Of a DNA stretch of 64,000 nt, positions 58,661 to 64,000 are shown in pieces; within the stretch, counting starts at the first letter, position 1, and each line of letters begins with the position of its first letter. The DNA is from Amanita rubescens. Lineage: Eukaryota > Basidiomycota > Agaricomycetes > Agaricales > Amanitaceae. The translations under genes and the position numbers were made by a program. The notes under the pieces were generated by a model. It made no database searches and had not been told where the DNA came from. It saw only the letters and a list, made by a program, of their open reading frames with translations. Location of the stretch: positions 248,001 through 312,000 of the forward strand of contig WION01000024.1 in NCBI GenBank assembly GCA_015039365.1. The letters are read 5' to 3'.

Positions 58661-60471
58661 TTTGCAGAAGGAGTGGAAGTTTGGGGGGAGCTAGTGGTAT
58701 AGGCGTTGAGAACGCGAAGTGAGAAAATGATTAAAAACAAGGAACGGTACTTTTTTATGTTCTGTCCACATGCCGACGCGGAGTGTGAAATGATTGGGGA
58801 GGTGTAGTTCATGGAGTCATCAATACATCAGAGTTATGGATCACTTGCGCGGGATATAGCATGAAATTTGAAATGAAGTATTTTACAGGTCGTCGGAGGG
58901 CCGTCTGAAGGATTTTGTTAGTGATCCGGGCCTTGTGAACAAGTTCGTGCCATCGATATGCGTCAAGGGCAGTTCCCAGGCCTGCGAACTTTGCAAACAT
59001 ACTTGAGTCAGGGTCAACAAACAATCCATTGCGTCATATCTTCTCCTTAACAACCGCAGTTGATGCATAAGGCCCCTTGACACGTAACTCGCTTCCTTCC
59101 CCCCTCTCTATCCGTGAAGGGGAGGAATCCATAGTACATACCGTTATACCGTTGGAATAAAAGACAAAGTAATCGTAATTTTACAATCATTATGACGATC
59201 AACGCTTATGCTTGGCTTCCAGGCGAAAGCAATCATTTCGAAAGACCAGCGTCGCACACGCCGACATATTGTAGGCTCACAATTACTCTGCCCCATCGCC
59301 CCGTTCCTAACTTGCCATTGCCAGATTGTCCATCTTGGGCCCAGTCGGTCAATCATCCCATCCCAGAGCCGATTAGATGCAGCGTTCTCGTTCTGGGAAG
59401 AACACTACATAACCGTCGCACCAACACTAATAATGAACATCGCGCAGCTGTCCTGGAAGCCGCGCACCGTCCAATGCTGTCGGAACCTTCCATCCGTTCC
59501 ACGGTCGTGCGCTTTCCCCCTAAGCAAACAGGTTTGTGGCCAATCGAGAGAATGTGAACGACAATTCAACTTACATCACAACCCAATCGACCTCAGGAAC
59601 GTTTCGGGATACGGTGCTGGCATAATCTTTCAAGGCTCGACAAATGCTCTCCTGCACCTCCGTCTCTTCTGAAGCTGGTAGCATCCGTTTGGATTGGGAC
59701 TGGTCTTAAGGGCGAATAATCGGGGCTTGGTGGCGTTATTCATGTGCATTTTTTATGCATGCGAGCGTTTGGTGGCAAAGGAGACTGAAGTGTGAGCAGG
59801 AGCGTTGAGGGGGCAGGGAATATAGGCGCGAGAAGTGATGCGTAAGGGCAGCAAAGCGAGGAGGTGAGGTCTTGCTTCGACTTTCGAATTCGAACTTACG
59901 CTCAGATTTCGATGCCGGCGCTGGTTAATATTATGGCTTGGAAATGATTCTTAGTTCAATGACTTTGCCGGCACCTGACAGGTTGTCAAGCTAGGATTCC
60001 ACATGCTCCCGGCCCTATCCAGCGTATAGGTGGTCTCGAACAGGCTGTACCTCTCCTCCATCGTCAAATATCTATTGCGTAACACGATGTATAATTTTTG
60101 TGTTCTACAAGATTTAAATAAAAGGTGCGGCCGCGTTGGTTACTGTTCTGCCTGGTCTGGGCTAGTCGGATGTGATTCTGAGTGGTTCAGCAACTAACAG
60201 GATTTAGGACAGGCGGATATAGCGCAAATTGAATGGTTTATTAATGCTGTTAAACGAGTGAGGAGCAAGCTTGAATAAATAAGCTAGATGGTATGATTTT
60301 GTCCACGTTCAATCAAGAGTGAACAACGCAGAGTGCCACTAAAAAAAATGGCTGTCAGCCTCTCAACGGTGCCCGTGGCATTGTCAGCCGCCAGATTTCC
60401 GTGTATAAGAGGAGGGATTTCAGCCCTCCCCATCACTGACAGACCTCGTATCAGGTCATACCGTCTTCCAC
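58661..60471. other. Long intergenic stretch, nothing recognised
   Basis: About 1.8 kb between divergent genes. Overlapping plus-strand frames at 59192-59672 show no motif. A NotI-type GCGGCCGC lies near 60127. It may contain regulatory DNA of both flanking genes. Confidence 0.45.
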
Positions 60472-61645
60472 ATGGAAATCCTGCACAAATTCTTTACTGA
60501 ACGTCCCCGCCCTCCTACGCCAATACCTCTCACTTCGCCTCTTCCTCCGTCCCCACCACCGCCGAGCCCTCCTCCTTCGCCTCTTCCTCCGTCCCCACCA
60601 CCACCGAGCCCTCCTGTCCCCACCACCACCGAGCCCTCCTCCTTCGCCGTCCCCACCACCACCGAGCCCTCCTCCTTCGCACCGAGCCCTCCTCCTTCGC
60701 CGTCCCCACCACCACCGAGCCCTCCTCCTTCGCCTCTTCCTCTGTCCCTACCACCACCGAGCCCTCCTCCTTCGCCTCTTCCTCTGTCCCCACCACCACC
60801 GAGCCCTCCTCCTTCGCCTCTTCCTCTGTCCCCACCACCACCGAGCCCTCCTCCTTCGCCTCTTCCTCTGTCCCCACCACCACCAAGCCCTCCTCCTTCG
60901 CCTCTTCCTCCGTCCCCACCACCACCGAGCCCTCAGGCTCTTCCTCCTTTGCCACCAACTGAAAACATACGGTGCGTCTTAATGAGCGATCCGGTGACAC
61001 AACACGTTATCCACGAGTTCACAATTGCTGTTGGAACCGGCTTTGCGCTCATAGCGAAAGCACACGGCTTACACCTCTACTATGTGAGTCAGTGATAGGT
61101 TGCTACTATGAATCGCACCTGATGAACAACACAGGTGCGACACATGACAGGCATCATTAAGATGCCTGAGATGCTCATGTGGAGTGAGCTCCAATCGCTA
61201 CGGGTTGCCGGCGAATATCGTATGGGGGGCTCACTTGATCTATACAGTATGTTTCCCGTTGTTATTCATTTGTAGCCAAGTACTAATGAGCTTCACAGGA
61301 TTTGATACGAATCTATTGCGAAGATGGCTGAGGATATTAATCATCACCGCGATTCTCTCCGCTGGTATGGTCTGTGCGTACCTTTCCATTCTCATGAGCG
61401 AGCCGAAGAAAGGCAACGACGTTAGCATCGGGAAGAGGATGATTGCCGCTGGTCTCTCCGTATTGGGCTCGATTCTTGTGGGATGGGTCATAGTGGCCCT
61501 GGCACCCCTTCTGTATGCACGGTGGATCCTGGCAGGTCTGCCCTTGTCCTGGAACGACTTGAAGCAGGTACCGGAGCTGTTCGGGTTTAGGAGATTGCCA
61601 AGACGGGTTGGAGAGGTGCCTCTGTTGAACATCACATTGCAATGA
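60472..61645 (+). CDS. Proline-repeat protein with membrane segments
   Basis: Three exons: 60472-61084, 61133-61240 and about 61299-61645, all in phase. After [12 protein letters not shown] the protein has about 140 residues of Pro/Ser repeats (unit [14 protein letters not shown]). It then has a linker ([25 protein letters not shown]). The C-terminal exon holds two or three hydrophobic segments ([22 protein letters not shown] and [23 protein letters not shown]) and a polar tail. Likely a membrane protein with an exposed Pro-rich arm. No family was recognised. Confidence 0.6.
60533..60945 (+). repeat. 42-bp minisatellite in the proline-rich exon
   Basis: About nine units of 42 bp (14 codons), each with CCTCCTTCGCCTCTTCCTC, plus shortened units in the 60610-60700 stretch. 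Length differences are multiples of three, so the frame holds. A long antisense frame across the array is a by-product of the repeat. Confidence 0.9.
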
Positions 61646-61811
61646 TGCCTCCCCTTTCATACCTAGGTGCCTACTAGTGCGCTGAGCAGTGTTTGCGCTT
61701 TGCACCACAAAGTGCACCTTCTCATTCATCTGCCTCACACATCTGCATAGTTACCCTTCATCTACGATCTGTATATATGGAGCTTTCTTCCCGCCTCTCA
61801 CCTCCGTGCAA

Positions 61812-62660
61812 ATAAACATATCTGAGGCCGAATTTAACGGGGGCCCTAACAATCAAAGAAGCCAGAATGACGATGACGAGGATGATGATGGAGGAGCCGT
61901 AGATGACAAAGATGTCATCGGGGAAGTGAAGCTAGCTGAGAAACCAAGTAAGTTTACGTTTTCTCCAGAATCCAAGCTTATCAACTTTACACAAGTACGA
62001 AGAATTTCACGCAAGCTTTTACCACTTGCAGCTCACTTGAACATCCCCTCCCTTCCTGAAATGATCTCGGAATTCCTTTACGAGCAAGAAAATCAAGATC
62101 AAGATGCACCTGCATTCAACGATGTACCTCCAAACCAACGCCCTCAGTGCCAGGGCAAGATAATGGCCTATCCATCAGCAGTTGCAACATTTTACGCACC
62201 TAGCGACATTTCTGGCATTAACGGGATGTTTCGCGAGCGCATCCGGTCCGTGGACTCATGGCTCAATGGACCCGAACGCCGAGACTGTGTATTCGTCGAA
62301 CACACTACAGACGCTCCCGGATTCCAAGGCATGTTTGTTGCTCAAGTCCACGCATTTCTGAAAATCAAACACGACGGCCAAAAGTACCCATGTGCCGTCG
62401 TAAGTTGGTTCTCAACAGTCGGCAACTCACCTTGTCCGCAAACCGGCATGTGGATGGTGGAACGCGACTTGGACGCCAACGGAAGACCCGAAATGTCCGT
62501 AATTCATTTGGAAAGCATCCTACGTGGTGCACATCTGATTGGAATTGCGGGATCTCAAATGATACCACCGGAGCTTTCCTATCATGACAGCCTTCACATT
62601 TTCAAGTCGTTCTACGTAAACAAATTCATCGATTATCAAGCCCATGAGATCATATTCTAG
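61812..62660 (+). mobile_element. 3' fragment of a Plavaka-type transposase
   Basis: One open frame ending at 62660. It contains an acidic linker (DDDEDDDGG), KLLPLAAHLNIPSLPEMISEFLYEQ, then CQGKIMAYPSAVATFYAPSDISG, MFRERIRSVDSWLNGP, DCVFVEHTTDAPGFQGM, CAVVSWFSTVG, TGMWMVERD and SLHIFKSFYVNKFIDYQAHEI. This matches the C-terminal region of Plavaka (CACTA-like) transposases of Agaricomycetes. The catalytic core is absent, so this is a 5'-truncated relic, though the remaining frame is intact. No terminal inverted repeat was identified. Confidence 0.8.
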
Positions 62661-63427
62661 TTGTACATGAATATTAATTCTTTTTGAGTCCATCGACATG
62701 AACAAATGTCCGGGAGTGTATGTGAGTAATACCCTTAACCCTGGATGGCCTGTCAATTCGAGACTCGGGGAAAAACATGCAAATAGTCTCACCTATGCCC
62801 TAAACCCTCGTTATATGGCACCAGCAATACTCCTGAGTAGGCTATGCTGCACGGGGATAAGCGGCACGAAGAATCATTGGCGAGCGAGGTCACAGTGGGC
62901 ACCGTGAGGGCGAATGTCGGTTAAAGGACCGGTTATGGGGAGCGTGTGACAGCATAACACCAGGTAGTGGAAGGTGATGCTTGAGGGCGATGCTCGAGGG
63001 AACGCTGAACAGTGATGAGGAAGACGGCAGTGATAGCTTGGCAGTTGGGTGCGTGAGCGGTAAATCAAGAGCGGTTGGAGAAGATGCTCACCGCCACACC
63101 CAAAGTCATGAGCGATCACCGCCAGAGCTGGAGCAGCCGAAGTGGTCGTGGCCTGAGCGGGGAGCTACAAAAGATGACGTCGGCAGAGCTGGAGGGGATG
63201 AAGCGTTGTTTGTCGGAGCGTGGAGTGATCAAAGTGGAAACTCCCGTTTTGCTGATGTACTATCTTAATAACATCACTTATATCCGTTACTACTAGCTAT
63301 TACCCTTTAGGTATGCTACAACTATAGAAGTATGGATAAACATATTCTGAGGCCGAAGTGAAATGAAGGCTTCGTCTTATTCTTATAGCTCTTTTAACTC
63401 TTATAACCGGCGACTTGGGTAACGCGT
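62661..63427. other. Spacer between transposon relics
   Basis: About 0.77 kb. A 73-aa plus frame (63075-63296) shows no motif. Near 63335 there is a near copy of the 22-base sequence found at 61811. Confidence 0.4.
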
Positions 63428-64000
63428 ATGGAAAAAAGGGAGTGGTGCGCTGCTGCTTCTTCCTTTGATGCGGAACTTGCTGCCTGCGAAATCGCGCTCA
63501 CATGGCTTATCCAGCGCACAGACATAAAATGCGCAACCATCGTCACAGACAACAAAGCAGCCATCAATGCCCTATTCGACACGAATACGCACTCAAGCCA
63601 AATCACGTCCCTCAAAATATGCATATTAGCACGGGACTGGCTAAGTCGTTCACCTGACCACACTCTACGAATCTCATGGTGCCCATCTCACGTAGGAATT
63701 ACAGGAAACGAACGCGCCGACAGATTAGCAAGCAGGGAACAAGACGAATCCACGGCACCAGGCATCCTGCGCGAGCACTTCATACAGATGGCCAAACATC
63801 ACGCTCAACGCTGGTGGAAGGCAAGATATTGCAGCCCACAATATACAGGACATGGCTGGCTACCGATTAGACGCAAAAAGAAGCCCATTCAACCCTCCCT
63901 GGGCCACGCCACTCAACGTTTCGTGATGCGGGAGATGGCAGAGAACAACCCAGCCTTGATGGCTCGCCTAACGCGAGCCTTAACAAACCACGCGCCAACG
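63428..64000 (+). mobile_element. Retroelement RNase H domain, cut by the window end
   Basis: An open frame running off the window. It encodes an RNase H fold of the kind at the end of non-LTR retrotransposon polyproteins: SFDAELAACEIALTWL, the catalytic Asp in VTDNKAAIN, the block LKICILARDWLSRSPDHTLRISWCPSHVGITGNERADRLA with its Asp, then a WW-containing tail. The first catalytic Asp and all reverse-transcriptase motifs are missing upstream, so the element is 5'-truncated. Confidence 0.8.

Noticed and set aside
60530..61000. 156-aa antisense frame rich in [14 protein letters not shown] across the minisatellite
   Set aside because: It exists only because the 42-bp repeat is open in several frames. 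It has no start context, domain or sequence outside the repeat.
1..64000. CRISPR array, prophage or bacterial operon
   Set aside because: No regularly spaced direct repeats with spacers and no polycistronic layout. Spliceosomal introns and an intron-containing tRNA show a eukaryotic nuclear sequence.

Overview
The window is nuclear DNA from a filamentous basidiomycete, most likely an Agaricomycete. Genes are compact and split by many introns of about 45-90 nt with GT(A/G)-AG borders. The content includes an AA14-type lytic polysaccharide monooxygenase, a Plavaka-type transposase tail, a DUF6729/AT-hook protein and an expanded-type TKL kinase, all typical of that group. Many gene models below were rebuilt by hand by joining exons whose reading phase agrees. 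Splice sites are inferred, not proven.

Layout. 1-2.4 kb: no gene recognised. 2.4-9 kb: four related but divergent paired zinc-finger genes (C2H2 finger followed by a C2HC-type finger), on both strands. 10-11.5 kb: an unknown serine-rich protein. 12.2-15.1 kb: a decayed tandem pair encoding small proteins with signal peptides. 15.9-20.2 kb: a small C2HC-finger protein, two tandem cyanases and the SDH assembly factor SDHAF3. 20.4-28.8 kb: a DUF1479 oxygenase, a divergent beta-tubulin, a TKL kinase and a DUF6729 protein. 29.4-36.2 kb: a chimeric pseudogene (5' part of a transketolase-like gene joined to an ATAD2/Yta7-like ATPase piece), an HNH-like protein, a low-complexity protein and the intact transketolase-like gene. 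36.4-38 kb: a DUF4112 protein and an intron-containing tRNA-Tyr. 38.6-44.6 kb: a tandem pair of MFS transporters, the first with one frame break and the second with at least three. 44.8-56.9 kb: COA6, an uncertain small gene, a long arrestin-domain protein, mitoribosomal uL30m, a MINDY deubiquitinase and a leucine-rich-repeat protein. 57.4-61.6 kb: the AA14 LPMO and a proline-repeat membrane protein. 61.8-64 kb: remnants of a Plavaka DNA transposon and of a retroelement RNase H that runs off the window.

Housekeeping genes (COA6, SDHAF3, uL30m, tRNA, MINDY, transketolase-like, tubulin) are interleaved with fast-evolving families that show local duplication and decay. No operon-like or biosynthetic cluster is evident. 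The strongest candidates for something little described are the zinc-finger cluster, the decayed small secreted pair, and the cyanase tandem with its conserved 18-nt and 30-nt exons.
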